Shown piece after piece: positions 47,701 to 56,200 of a DNA stretch of 64,000 nt; position 1 is the first letter of the stretch, and every line of letters starts with the position of its first letter. The stretch is taken from assembly GCA_029851415.1 (NCBI GenBank), contig CM056744.1, forward strand, positions 122,296,838-122,360,837. The letters run 5' to 3'. Under the pieces are notes generated by a model, which had not been told where the DNA came from, did no database searches, and saw nothing but the letters and a program-made list of their open reading frames with translations. Source of the stretch: Eretmocerus hayati (Eukaryota; Arthropoda; Insecta; Hymenoptera; Aphelinidae). A program made the position numbers and the translations under genes.

Positions 47701-48000
47701 GGGCAGCAAGGCCAGCCACCCGACGGAGGGGGGCAGCAGCAGCCCTCGTACCAGAACACGGGCTACACGGGCAGCGACGTCGAGCCCGACGGGCCCTCGA
47801 CGATGAGCAGTGCCCCAAGCAGCGCCTACTACAGCGACCTCAGTTCGAGCTCGGCGTTGCTGCAGCAGCAGCAGCAACTGGGCCCACTGGGGCCCGGGCC
47901 CGAGAGCGAGGGGCCGCCCATCTACGAGAGCGCCTGCCAGTACCGGCTGTCGGCGATCAACGAGGCGGGCTCGCCGACCTGCGCCTTGGACTACATCTGA
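11411..48000 (+). CDS. Single-pass membrane protein with His/Gln-rich, tyrosine-motif cytoplasmic tail (3' five exons, 5' end missing)
   Basis: Five exons (11411-11762, 27566-27691, 37841-38101, 45194-45488, 47481-48000) have GT/AG borders and matching phases (1,1,1,2) and give 517 residues ending in DYI-stop. Residues 1-117 are ectodomain with two N-A-S glycosylation sequons, a proline-rich stretch and a CDLC pair. Residues 125-148 form one hydrophobic span followed by CRR, which predicts N-outside/C-inside. The tail has two poly-His clusters (about 177-199 and 400-418), a 10-Gly run, Gln runs, and tyrosine motifs YAEL (301), YHEL (320), YELYEN (351), YSDL (462) and IYES (492). These resemble Yxx-hydrophobic sorting or SH2-docking sites; a cell-surface signalling or adhesion role is inference. 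I do not recognise the family. No ATG lies in frame between the upstream stop at 11360 and the first acceptor, so a signal-peptide exon must lie further 5'. Confidence 0.85.
11863..11993. mobile_element. TTAA mini-family element, copy 1
   Basis: The left end CACCTTCACTGCG is preceded by TCAA; the right end CTCAGTGAACGTG is followed by TTAA. The interior holds two GGGCCCCACCSGTGG palindromic motifs. It starts 100 bp after the ectodomain exon donor. Confidence 0.65.
13234..13271. repeat. Perfect 17-bp stem, 4-nt loop hairpin
   Basis: CGCCGTGGGGTGATTTT, loop TGTT, then the exact reverse complement. Too short for a microRNA precursor and with no U-tract. It lies in the first visible intron of the membrane-protein gene. 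Confidence 0.85.
14215..14880. promoter_or_regulatory. CpG-rich intronic island with GAGA and CGCGCG tracts
   Basis: High CpG content, a GAGAGAGAGA run near 14446 and an alternating CG run near 14779. Candidate enhancer or internal promoter; no exon borders fit a gene. Confidence 0.3.
17240..18250. promoter_or_regulatory. CpG-rich intronic island
   Basis: About 1 kb of CpG-rich DNA with overlapping open frames on both strands, as expected from base composition rather than coding. Possible regulatory block. Confidence 0.25.
18538..18628. mobile_element. Half copy of the CAAGGGGAGG family (51158 subfamily)
   Basis: Matches the right arm of the 51158-51485 copy (TTTTGGATATC, GAAAGAAGACTA, CCAGAGT, TCTGTGATCC). 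Neither terminus nor a duplication remains. Confidence 0.55.
19080..20210. promoter_or_regulatory. CpG-rich intronic island ending in TATCGATA-like motifs
   Basis: GC-rich stretch with CTG repeats (19593-19605). Just beyond it (20205-20270) are several ATCGATATCGAT/GATATC motifs resembling the insect DRE element TATCGATA. Confidence 0.3.
20311..21128. mobile_element. Element with CTCTCTTAACTT ends and terminal hairpins
   Basis: The left end CTCTCTTAACTTTTCCGAG is mirrored by CTCGGAGAAGTTAAGAGAG on the right. Each end also folds on itself through CCGAGTGA...TCACTCGG. Many CGAGTGA/TCACTCG copies crowd the left 150 bp. No duplication resolved. Confidence 0.7.
21366..25190. mobile_element. 3.8-kb TA-flanked element, ends GGGGAGAGTGGGGCGA
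   Basis: TA at 21364-21365 and 25191-25192 flanks inverted termini GGGGAGAGTGGGGCGAATTG and the complement of GAGCGAGTTAGGACAG-type sequence (right end CTCGCTCCACTCTCCCC). Subterminal TCCTAATTCG/GGGGGCA repeats recur at both ends. The TA target suggests a Tc1/mariner-type origin, but no transposase is readable. A 1.26-kb palindrome (21774-23033) lies inside. Confidence 0.7.
21774..23033. repeat. Giant palindrome with about 545-bp arms
   Basis: The left arm (from ATAACAATACCCAG) is matched base for base, at what looks like well over 90 percent identity, by the reverse complement running to 23033. The centre is near 22403, with an unmatched middle of roughly 160 bp. No duplication could be fixed. 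No coding content. Confidence 0.85.
25557..25653. repeat. Imperfect hairpin, about 45-bp arms
   Basis: TTCTAGCTGTCTACGTCGG and the following GAAGCGCGA pair with the downstream strand around a CGAGGA loop stem. Arms differ by a few single-base changes. Next to TATCGATAT-like tracts. Function unknown; resembles a small foldback. Confidence 0.7.
26426..27261. mobile_element. 836-bp TA-flanked element with GTACCCAACTTGCCCC ends
   Basis: TA (26424-26425, 27262-27263) flanks AGGTAAGTGTACCCAACTTG and its reverse complement. The TGTACCCAACTTGCC unit is repeated just inside the left end, and its complement recurs at 27042-27056. Tc1/mariner-like by target only; no transposase. Confidence 0.75.
27566..27691 (+). 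CDS. Membrane-protein gene, transmembrane exon
   Basis: The acceptor TTCTCATTCACAG ends at 27565 and the donor AGAG|GTGAGC starts at 27692. The exon is phase 1 in and phase 1 out, 126 nt. It encodes GEIGW, then about 24 hydrophobic residues, then HCRR, a textbook single span with a positive cytosolic flank. A symmetric phase-1 exon holding the whole span means that skipping it would keep the frame and remove the membrane anchor. Confidence 0.85.
28510..28650. mobile_element. TTAA mini-family element, copy 2
   Basis: The left end CACGTTCGGGCGCG follows TTAA (28506-28509); the right end GTAGCGAATGTT precedes CTAA. Two GGRCCCACCRGTG motifs lie inside. Diverged but colinear with the copy at 31435. 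Confidence 0.6.
29130..30020. promoter_or_regulatory. CpG-rich intronic island with a TATAAAG box
   Basis: CpG-rich, with a CTG repeat near 29615-29632 and TATAAAG near 29880 (+). Open frames overlap on both strands without domain similarity. Candidate regulatory region. Confidence 0.25.
31435..31674. mobile_element. TTAA mini-family element, copy 3
   Basis: The termini CACGTTCGCTGCGACG and CGTCGCAGCGAACGTG form a perfect 16-bp inverted repeat, with TCAA before and TTAA (31675-31678) after. The interior carries GATCCCACCGGTGGAACCC. Confidence 0.75.
33381..33737. repeat. Tandem duplication, units of 190 and 167 bp
   Basis: Unit 1 (33381-33570) and unit 2 (33571-33737) both run from TCATTACTCTAACC to CGGAAATATACTATT. 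Unit 2 lacks the tip of an internal hairpin (GTCTGTCTCGCTTCGCTCGA). Each unit folds through CCATTTTGGGCACT...AGTGCCCAAAATGG. Confidence 0.85.
35130..35790. promoter_or_regulatory. CpG-rich intronic island
   Basis: A 190-codon open frame (35135-35707, +) exists but has no recognisable domain, and overlapping frames on the other strand are equally open, so composition explains it. Possibly regulatory. Confidence 0.25.
36524..36557. repeat. Perfect 34-bp palindrome AGGTCCGAGTGACCCTA
   Basis: Exact two-fold symmetry centred between 36540 and 36541 with no loop. The arm sequence is part of a motif, ATGTCAGGTCCGNGTG, repeated at about 35969, 36337 and 36493, so this could be abutted ends of a small element. 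Confidence 0.85.
37050..37258. mobile_element. Deleted relative of the 26426 element
   Basis: Read on the minus strand it matches the left end of the 26426 element (CTGTACCCAACTTGCC, GCCGATCTCAG, ATGTTAAAATATGAGAAAAT) and then jumps to sequence near that element's right end (GACAAGCTTTAAAATGA). An internal deletion copy. Confidence 0.65.
37841..38101 (+). CDS. Membrane-protein gene, His-rich tail exon
   Basis: The acceptor GGGGTTTTCAG ends at 37840 and the donor ACAG|GTGAGT starts at 38102. The exon is phase 1 in and out, 261 nt. It encodes a CC pair, a His-rich block with six His in a row, a Gln run, a Gly/Ala/Pro linker and an RPPLELDK-LPPYHD segment that could be a short linear binding motif. 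High GC and CAC/CAG codon runs set it apart from the AT-rich intron around it. Confidence 0.8.
38512..39355. mobile_element. Foldback element, ends GGCCGAGTCTACATAG (copy 2)
   Basis: Same terminus and arm order as the 6671-7524 element, including CACCCCGGGCGCGCGC and GGTACCTACTCCG/GCAGTAGGTACC. No clean duplication was seen. It lies in the fourth intron of the membrane-protein gene. Confidence 0.75.
39378..39688. mobile_element. CAAGGGGAGG-family foldback MITE, TSD TTA
   Basis: Ends CAAGGGGAGGTC and GACCTCTCCTTG (the last approximately), with TTA at 39375-39377 and 39689-39691. It shares the arm and centre sequence of the other copies. It lies 22 bp from the end of an unrelated foldback (38512-39355). 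Confidence 0.85.
41904..42232. mobile_element. CAAGGGGAGG-family foldback MITE, TSD TTA
   Basis: The element starts CAAGAGGAGGACC and ends GGTCCTCCCCTTG, with TTA on both sides (41901-41903, 42233-42235). Arms of about 140 bp flank a centre with AACATGGGCCTATATG. It interrupts the protease-like ORF; exact removal restores the frame. Confidence 0.88.
42628..44471. mobile_element. Long foldback element, about 640-bp arms, 3-bp TAT duplication
   Basis: The element starts TAGTCCGGGCGCCCACG and ends with its reverse complement; TAT flanks it at 42625-42627 and 44472-44474. The left arm runs to about 43270 and the right arm from about 43555, with high identity except for one nested element (43841-44114) and scattered changes. 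It sits in the protease-like ORF and its removal restores that frame. It has no transposase ORF, so it is non-autonomous; the superfamily is unassigned. Confidence 0.85.
43841..44114. mobile_element. Nested MITE, ends GGGTGATGACAG, 3-bp TAA duplication
   Basis: Terminal repeats GGGTGATGACAGATAAAGCG and its reverse complement flank a unit rich in CGCGCTATCGCG-type palindromes. TAA lies on both sides (43838-43840, 44115-44117). The opposite arm of the host foldback shows the empty site CCGATCTAAGAGG. The right end carries an 11-bp tandem copy of the terminus (TGTCATCACCC twice). Confidence 0.88.
44507..45033 (-). pseudogene. Transposon-type PIF1 DNA helicase, C-terminal remnant
   Basis: From a stop at 45034-45036 the frame reads MIRRNIDVSIGLVNGTIATV, SYGITIHKSQGLSL and QTYVALSRVTHLEG. 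These are the C-terminal helicase motifs of PIF1-like superfamily-1B enzymes, including those of Helitron-class transposons. A 1-nt loss in a G run near 44657-44659 breaks the frame. In the next frame it resumes with the diagnostic LINFDPSKM and continues to a TGA at 44507-44509. N-terminal ATPase motifs (Walker A/B) are absent, so this is a 5'-truncated copy. The TGA overlaps the ATG of the protease-like ORF that follows. Attribution to a Helitron-like element is inference; no Rep domain is seen. Confidence 0.8.
45194..45488 (+). CDS. Membrane-protein gene, paired YxEL tail exon
   Basis: The acceptor TTTGGTTGCAG ends at 45193 and the donor CAGAG|GTAAGG starts at 45489. It is phase 1 in, phase 2 out, 295 nt. 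It encodes two tyrosine motifs, ALYAEL (301-304) and KHYHEL (320-323), 15 residues apart, which is wider than a canonical ITAM spacing. The exon begins only about 160 bp after the remains of a PIF1-type transposon helicase that lies antisense in the preceding intron. Confidence 0.82.
46682..47010. mobile_element. CAAGGGGAGG-family foldback MITE, TSD TCA
   Basis: Ends CGAGGGGAGCACCAACC and GGTTGGTGCTCCCATTG, with TCA at 46679-46681 and 47011-47013. Arms of about 135 bp are nearly perfect. It sits in the last intron of the membrane-protein gene, 470 bp before the terminal exon. Confidence 0.87.
47481..48000 (+). CDS. Membrane-protein gene, terminal exon
   Basis: The acceptor GCTGATTCCAG ends at 47480; its first G completes AG|G (Arg). 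The 520-nt exon runs to the TGA at 47998-48000. It encodes EEPDYELYENGP, a 10-Gly run, a second His-rich block, Gln runs, SAYYSDLS, PIYESACQY and a final LDYI. Codon bias and GC content are high throughout. The YELYEN segment has a YxN core like that bound by Grb2-type SH2 domains; this is a motif match only. No AATAAA was spotted close downstream. Confidence 0.85.
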
Positions 48001-49773
48001 CGCCGCTGATGTCGCTGCCCCGCTGCCAAGCAGCCTGCGCCCGAGCACGACCGGGAGCCTCGCCTCCCGGCGGACGCTGCCGACTGTGATACATGAGCTG
48101 GCCGAGGAGCCGTCCTCGCGTCGTGCCCGGGAAGCAGCCAGCTCGTCCTCGGGACCCCGCACACTCTCGCGCGAGACATTCTTAGACGCTAAGCCGAACA
48201 CAAACATATCGATTTGAAAGTCTGCCCTCACTTCTTCCTCGTTGTAAATATGAATTATATATAGATACGGATATGAAGGAATATTGTAGAGGTACGTGTA
48301 CATACATAACGATATTCGTTATTCTCTCAATTTTCCAACTCTCGCGGGCATTTCTCGTGTGTCGCTTACGAGTAACCGAAAAAGAGATTCAGAGCGCGAA
48401 AAAGCTAGACTCTGTTCAAAGAGTGTACCGCCATGAGTCGATACTCTTACTTGGAACATTTACGCGCGCTGCTATTCAATTCTAGCACTCAATGCATAGC
48501 TGTCTCGCTGCTGGATGAAAACAGAAAGTAGTAACATTTTTGCAAGAAAGTAAAGGCTCTCATTTTCAAGATATTCAAAACAGATAAGTTCCTGGATTGA
48601 TGCTCGTCCAATACGATTAAAAAGGGAATTCATGCCCAACTTGAGTTTATCTCACTGATTTTAATGAAGATTCGAAACGCGAAAGAGTATGGACTCTGGT
48701 TGCTCAATGAAAAGTTATGTTGTGACACACTGCTGTGGACTGTCTGGGGCAAAAAAATTTAACCACGGCTGATCTCGAAACTCACTGCAACCGATATCTC
48801 GTATACGGTATAGTCTCAGAAAGACGCGAGGAATGCCCGCCAAGTTTGAATCGATTTGGCAAATGATGGAACCTGAGGTACGTCTATGTACCATCAGAGA
48901 TCCACGAGACTAGCACTGTCCGACTCCCAATTTGAGCGAGTTAGTCGTTATCTTTGTTGATAAATGCGAGAAAAGATTAATCTTCATAGTTTGATACTCT
49001 ATTCAAGATAGAAAAAGTCTATAAATACGCGTATAAGCCGTTTGTAAATATCGTACAACTTAGATTTTGAAACAATACACGATAGTCTGAAAAGGTGACA
49101 ATCTTCTGCCAAGCAATTGTATTGACTGACCGAGTCGATTTAGCTGTGTAACAAGTTGATCTACAATAACTGTAGCATTTCAAAAAAACGTTTTTCATAA
49201 AAACGAAAAAATTAGCCGTCCGTTTGTCGGCAACGAGCAAGGGTCTCAGTTCGAGCGAGTAATCGGTTAGCTTGTTGGCGCGACACTCCTGCCATATCTA
49301 CGAATGTGGAGGATAGGGTTGTTAGTAAGTCCAGGTGTCGTCATCGTACAACGGCCTTCACGGCCTTTTGCGATCTCCCGCTCATCTTACCGCTGATACT
49401 AACAATTCGGCTCACTTTTCATTCGTGCCTCGACTACTCAACAGCCCGACACCGTCACAATACACGCTTTCTCAATTTTGCTCATGCATCCGCGCGTCAC
49501 TTGTGCCAAAATTTTCTCTGCTATCGTACGCATAGAGTCCGAGACGTTATTGTCTATAATAATCAATCCATCATATGCTTCGAGCGAGTAATTTCGATCA
49601 GTGATGACCGCGAAAGACTTCGAAAGGGGTGATCGACTCACGACACTTGGGCCATCGAGCACTGCAGTACCGTAAGGGGCAAACTCTGGACGTCTTGGCG
49701 ATAGTGACAGAGTTAGATAAAGCAGAGTAACCGTACGTCGTCGCTCCCAGTACCCGCAACATAGAGCGTACTA
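48001..49773. other. Convergent intergenic region / 3' ends
   Basis: Carries the 3' untranslated regions of both genes. A GC-rich tail of about 170 bp follows the membrane-protein stop before sequence turns AT-rich. No clear AATAAA on either strand was spotted, so cleavage sites are unplaced. Confidence 0.5.
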
Positions 49774-50240
49774 TCAGACGCTGCCTCCAACAGCGGGTGG
49801 CTTGCTGCCACTGCTACTGGAAGACGAGCCGGATTTGTTCCTTTGGGCATTGTGGTAGAGATACGAGTGCACTCGGAGGCTATTACTGTTCTTGTACTTG
49901 TTGCCGCACAATTTGCACGTGAGACTCTCGAGCGGGCCGTGTATGTACCGCACGTGCAGCTTGAGGTTCTCTTTGCGGGTGAAATGTCGCAAGCACCAGG
50001 GGCACGAGTACATCCTAATGACCTTGCCACGCTCCACCCGGATTGTCGGGCCCAACTCCGATATGACCCGTAGAGTCGTTTCCAGGGAGAGACTACTGCT
50101 TGGCAGGCCCTTGACCGTTCTGCGGCCCTTGCTCGTTGCGTTACTCGCTGCGCCCGCGCCGCCGCCGCCGCCGCCGCCGCCACTGATGCACTTTGTAGGA
50201 TCGATGAATTCCCCCGTTGTAGTTGCCGTATCGTGACAGC
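49774..50240 (-). CDS. BTB-ZF gene, zinc-finger exon with stop
   Basis: The acceptor AATTGCAG borders 50240 and the exon runs to a stop at 49774-49776. It encodes [16 protein letters not shown], a poly-Gly run from a GGC repeat, a basic [10 protein letters not shown] segment, two C2H2 fingers (YSCPWC...H-x4-H and LTCKLC...H-x4-H) and a Ser/Gly tail. The poly-Gly tract (50158-50180) is a GCC/GGC repeat likely to vary in length between individuals. Confidence 0.88.
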
Positions 50241-53200
50241 CTGCAATTCAATTGCAACATGTACCCAAATTTTTCTCATCAAGCATGTCTTCAAGAATTA
50301 TGTTTCGAATGAAACGTGTATACGAAAGTGAATTTTGTACATAATAAAAAAATTTCTCCAATTGAGTTTATCCTGTGTTGATATCAGTCCAAACTGATCG
50401 TTTACCACCCATGCAGCTGAGGCGACTCAATCACATCCCCGAGACAAGATTGTCGATTAAGAATATTTTTATGGGCTCGTGAAAGGTTTCTGAGATCTAT
50501 CGCCTTGCTGAGGCGAGATTTTGTGATACCCGAACGCTGATAATCAACGGAAATGTTGACTAATTTGAAAATCGACACACACAAATTCAATCGCATTTTT
50601 TCTGAAAAGCCGGTGGAATTGTTTGATCACGCTCAACTTTCCAAAACTTCTGAAATGTAGAGCGACAAGTGCGTCGATAGGTTTATTCAAGTATGTCACT
50701 CAGAGAGCTGACAGCGCTCCGATTAATCTTGTTTCGTGGTCAGCGATTGCAAAAGAAAGAGAGACGGGGGAGAAACATGTCCAATTGGATCTGGTACTCT
50801 CAATGTTCAAACTGGATAAGCCTAACACGCAAATCGGATTTCAAAAATTCACATCCAGAATGAGTTTATTCAAGAGTAGGTATAAATTGCTGCAGCATGG
50901 AGAAAAATGAAAATGAATCTGACGAGTATCCGCACTTCTTGCAACGGATCGGGCAACGAATGGGGACAAAAAGCTATCGATCAAATGTGATAATCTACAG
51001 TGCAAGCGAATTTCTTCACGATATACTATAGAGAAGTTGATAATCCGAAACCCTGTTGTCGCCGATTCATCAAATCGAATCAATACGGAAGCCTGCCGGG
51101 GCCACTCTCTCGACGCGAGAGAGACGGCCATTTGCTGCTCACTCGAGTGATCACTGACAAGGAGGGGGTCAGGCCTTCGGATCACGGATTCACCTGAAAC
51201 TCTGGGAATAGTCTTCTTTTGGCACAGAAAGAAGATATCCAAAACCGCGCTTGCCAACGCTCAAGTGTTTTTGAGCTACAGCATACGACCCATGCATTAC
51301 AGTATACCCATATTCATCGAAAATGGTATACATAGATATACTGTAATGCATGTGTTTTAGCCTGTAGCTCAAAAACGCTTGAGCGTTGGCAAGCGCGGTT
51401 TTGGATATCTTCTTTCTGTGCCAAAAGAAGACTATTTCCAAAGTTTTAGGCGAATCCGTGATCCGAAGGCCTGACCCCCTCCTTGTGAGTCAATAAGTGA
51501 CTTTGGATAAAAGTAACATTAATTTTTTCATCAATTTTGATCCCACACGGAATACTAGCAGATGTTGCAAGCCCGTGCTTCAGCGTATGAGTACAATGCC
51601 TGATCGAGGGCAAATTGACGTTTTCACCCAATGAGAATGGCATATGAACTTGTCCGTCGTGAGTACACACATTGCGCGAGATGGGTCATTTTGAGAATAG
51701 TTTGTATTTTAGTAATAGATGTGCAAAGGAATCCCAGGCTATCCTCATTGTTTTGGTGTCGTTTCGATGCACTAGATGAATTATTCTGTTACTTTTTACT
51801 TGGTTCTGCGACATTCGTAAGAGAATCATTCACGTGAGGAGATTCGTGATGAATTTCTCATGGAATTCACTCTTGAGAGATATTCGTGATAGCAAGCGAT
51901 TCGATTCACACGATTCTCTATTGATTGGTTTTTTGTTTGACTCCTTGGAGCGTGAACCATCCTTATGAGTTAAGTTCTTATATCCTCCAGTTTTTCATGA
52001 GTTCCAGTTGACTTGCTCGCTTTTCAAAAGATTAGAGAATTAATAGGATACTTTCTGCAGAATATTCTCATAGATGAATTCATGAAATTTTTCAATAATT
52101 TACTTTGTTCGATATGTTATTCGATTTTCCACTTATCATTCCTAACGTACATCCAAGGCCCATGTACAATCAAGGTCTCTCTTTAGAACATAGACGAGCA
52201 ATATCAAACGATCTACATTGCACATATTCCAAACAAGCGAAAATCAATTTATGGTGATTTTCCCGTATAATCAATCAATGTAATCAATCAATTCTATTGA
52301 TCGTTTAGAGTGATGAAAGTTTGGATTTAAGTTCCTTGAGACGCGTAGTCGTCTGAATTTAACAGAAAATTTGAAAAATCGCGATTTTAAATCGAGAACA
52401 CTGTACAATGGAATTCAACGCCTCAGGCATCTTTCTGAAGTTCTCATTGATTCTACGACATTTTCATCTACGGATCAGTATCTGTTGAGGACTCTATAAC
52501 ACATGAAATCACCTTCGTGCCCTTATTTTTGCTCAACGCAGGTCCAAAGTTGGATAAAAGAAAAATCAAATCACTCCTGTAGATATCGAAAGATGATGGA
52601 GAAGTTTCCGAAAATGATGTTAGTACACGAGCGAATCAGAAATGGAAAAACTCCAATTACCGTCCAGATATTTTCTTGTAAAAGGGGGGAAGGGCTAAAT
52701 TATTCCGAATATCTATCGATTTCCAGTGTGGGACGGATATTAATCCAAGATTTTGGTATCTAAATTTGCTCACTCATCATTATGTGAGTGAGTAACGAAC
52801 GTTCCTTTCTCCCGCGTTGAGTGGTCCCGCCAGGCTTCCGTAAGTCGATGATAACTTCAGACACAATATCTACCAGCCCGAGAGTCGGTCGAAGCGGTAG
52901 TCGGCGGTACACTATATGCCTTACCGGTCGAGTTACTCTGACGGAAATTCAAACTCTCCGGGTAAGCCGCGATCAGGTTCTTTCGTTCAGCATCCCCTCG
53001 ACGAGACTCACTTCCCGGCATGGGATTTCCAACGCCGTCTCCAACTGGTGTTGCGTGTGGCTCGTAATCTTTGTACTTGCTCTCTGTTGATTTCGCACAC
53101 TCGTCTGGAGCAGATGAACAATCCAATGGCTTTTCATCGCACATTTCCAAATCTTCACTCGCGCTGCTCTCCCGCGTTGTCACCCTAACGAAAATTCATC

Positions 53201-56200
53201 GATCAGTTTTCATCTTTTTCATAAAAGCGTAGTGATGCGAAGGGTTACCATTATAACCCCCAGCGCAATAAGTTTTTTATTGGCAACTTCTTCCGATGTT
53301 CTGGAAGAACTTTTTCCTCACTTTTTCCCAGTTAGTTCATGCGAACCAATCAAGACCATCATATCCGATTATTCCGTTCAGTCATTACGAGTCAATTGAA
53401 GTCATTGGAAAAAAAAGAATTACGATCACCCATTGCGAAAATCCTTGACAATTACTCGCTTTTCAAGTGATTAGAGAGATTAATGATGATTTTTTCATAC
53501 GATTCTCAAAGATAAAGACTTGGAGTTGTAACAATAATTTGGCTTTGTTTGGTACCGTATCCGATTTCCCACTGATGATTCTTAACATATACTCAGAGCC
53601 CATTGTGCTTTCAAAGTCTTCCTCCGTAGGAGTCTAGTCTTCTTCTCAGTCTTCCTCTACGGTGTACAGTCTACAAGAACAATACCCAGCGATCATGTAA
53701 TAATTTTGCATGTAATAATTTAATTGATATATCGATTTTTGTCGATGAAAGCAATGAAGTATCTATAATGTAGAACAAATACTGAATGCTGCATGGAGTG
53801 TCGAACATGGAAAAATTCGAAGAAAAATGACCAAAACTCGCATTAGTTGTAAAAATAAAGTAACCGGATTACTTGAGCTATTCAAAATGCTTACGCGATC
53901 GATCGAGTTGGAGGCATTGATAGTATGATGATATACCTACAAGAGAAGTGTTTCAGTTTGTAACTGTTGCACAGTGATATCAAAACGATCATCTTCAGCT
54001 GATCGTCACCTTGCTTCGCATCGTGTTCCCGAGTACGAGCGACGAGCACAATACCATCCAATATAGATACCAGCCAGATAGATCCAATATAGATACCAGA
54101 TACCAGCCAATCGATCATATTAAGACTTTGATAGGTTATTTTACCGAAAAATTCATCTTTTTGGTCTCGAAACCTGATTCGGAAGATGACACGAAGGTAA
54201 ATGATTGAGACTAGGACTAGATTTGATAGTGGTTGACATCGTGTCGCGGCAACATGTTTGTGCAATCGAGAATCCAAGTGTGTAACATCATGCTAGACTC
54301 CCAACTTTTTTTACAAACGGGGGGGGGGGGGTGGATGTCACGCGATTGTTGCCGGAGAAGCATTGGACAAATCTCAAAATGTTCAAAGTAAGCCCTGATT
54401 CGAGAGTAGTATCTTTTTTTTTCCTCATAGACGAAACGATAATGCTCGTAAGCCTTACCTTGAAAGTTCCACCGCGACATCTTCGTGGCCCACTTTGCAA
54501 GAACCACTGCAGGAATCACTGGGCCACTTGGAACTCTGTGAAGGCTCGGTAAAGGACTGTGGATCGTCTGACGATTTCAATTCCTGATGTTGATCTCGGT
54601 CAGTACAGGAGAACGGCATCGCACAAGTCATGTCTTTGTCCATTTCATCCTGAAATGATTTTCATACGTGATAGCTGACCAATTATTTATACAAAAAAAA
54701 TTAAATTATGAATATTGAAGATATTTTTGGATGTAGAGTTGAGCGAGAAGTCTCGAGCCAGAGTGCGTATTAAAACAATTTCAAGTTTGACATCAAGTCT
54801 TTGAAGGCTTGACCATTGACTTAGGAACGGTGGCTCATAGGGCTGCCGCGAAACGAGACTTTCCGAGACTTTGCGAGCCTTGGCCTCGGCCTCGAAAGAT
54901 CTTTGCCGCTCTCGATATCGTGTATCGGGCTCAGAAATTTGGAAATCCGTGTACTGGTCCTAGCCTCGGAATGGTCTCGATCTCTGTCGAGACTCTCGTC
55001 CGAGACCATTGAAATTTTTCACGCAAAAATACTCCAATATCAAGCCGACTGAGTTTGAATCCGAGCCGGAACCACCAGTCACACAGATTGCAAGAAAACG
55101 TTTGAATTACACCTCTTTGTTATCACAAAAAGTTACTACCGTGGTTGGGAGTAAGGAGTTGAACGAATAGTCAGAGGCTCCTCGATCTATTGAGGATACT
55201 AAGATCTTAGAGTGGTAGAAAAATTATGAGACTTCTTATCCAACCTAAGCAAAGATGGCTCGTGATTTTCTTTGTATCGTGCCGAATTCTGTACCCCTGA
55301 GGGAGATTATTTTTCACAGCAAACTTTTGATTGTACGTGATCATAGATGCTTTGACGGTTCCGAGGGTTCAAGAGCAGGGCTATGTATTGGTTCATGGAT
55401 GAGATGTTCTCCTCGAAAACGTATTTGTGAGATACGATTGAATGGGTTGTTACGATAATTCATTTTCTTTGTAGTTATCGTGAAATATTTTGATTTTGTC
55501 AATAGCAATGAATAGAATTTTGATCATGCCAACCGAAATAAGTGATAATGTTTCATGATTTTCATTCAACTTTACTATATACCAACCATTTTAGATCCTA
55601 TGATGAGGACTCGAAATTGATCTCGGGTATTAGTATGAGCCAGAATTGGTATCGGCCATTGGCCTCGGTTTCCGAGAGTTTCGGTGCCGAGACCGAGACT
55701 TGTCTCGAGTCTCGCGGCAGCCCTAAATGGCTCGCAATCTAGAAGATGTCCACGTCTTTGTTCTGATCACAAACTCAACCACCACCTACAAATTTTTCCA
55801 TTTTTCCATGGCCTTGAAATCAGAGCAACGAAGCTGTTTTCCATTTTTTTTTTCAAAAAATAGCATATGCAAAATTGGATGATGCTGGTATGTCGCAGGC
55901 AAAATGTTCAATTCTTCATTGTATACAGCCGAAGCATAAATTGCGTATAGGCCATCTATTCGCTGACGCCGCAGGAGTGATTGCGATCGATCCTTCGACA
56001 CTTTGACTGCCCCTGTTTACATCGAGGGATCGATCATTTTGACTGGGACACATACCCACAATGATCTCAAACTGATGCCTTCATCAGCTCTAGCTTAATC
56101 AATAAGATCAATGTTGCTCGATTCTTCGTATCATTGTGGAGAATGATATTTCGATATGTGGGCATTCGATCTTCCCCAAAGCATGGTGTTGCTCATAACG

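Noticed and set aside
47521..48303. 260-codon open frame (-) opposite the terminal exon
   Set aside because: Antisense shadow of the His/Gly/Gln-rich exon; the sense frame joins in phase with four other exons.
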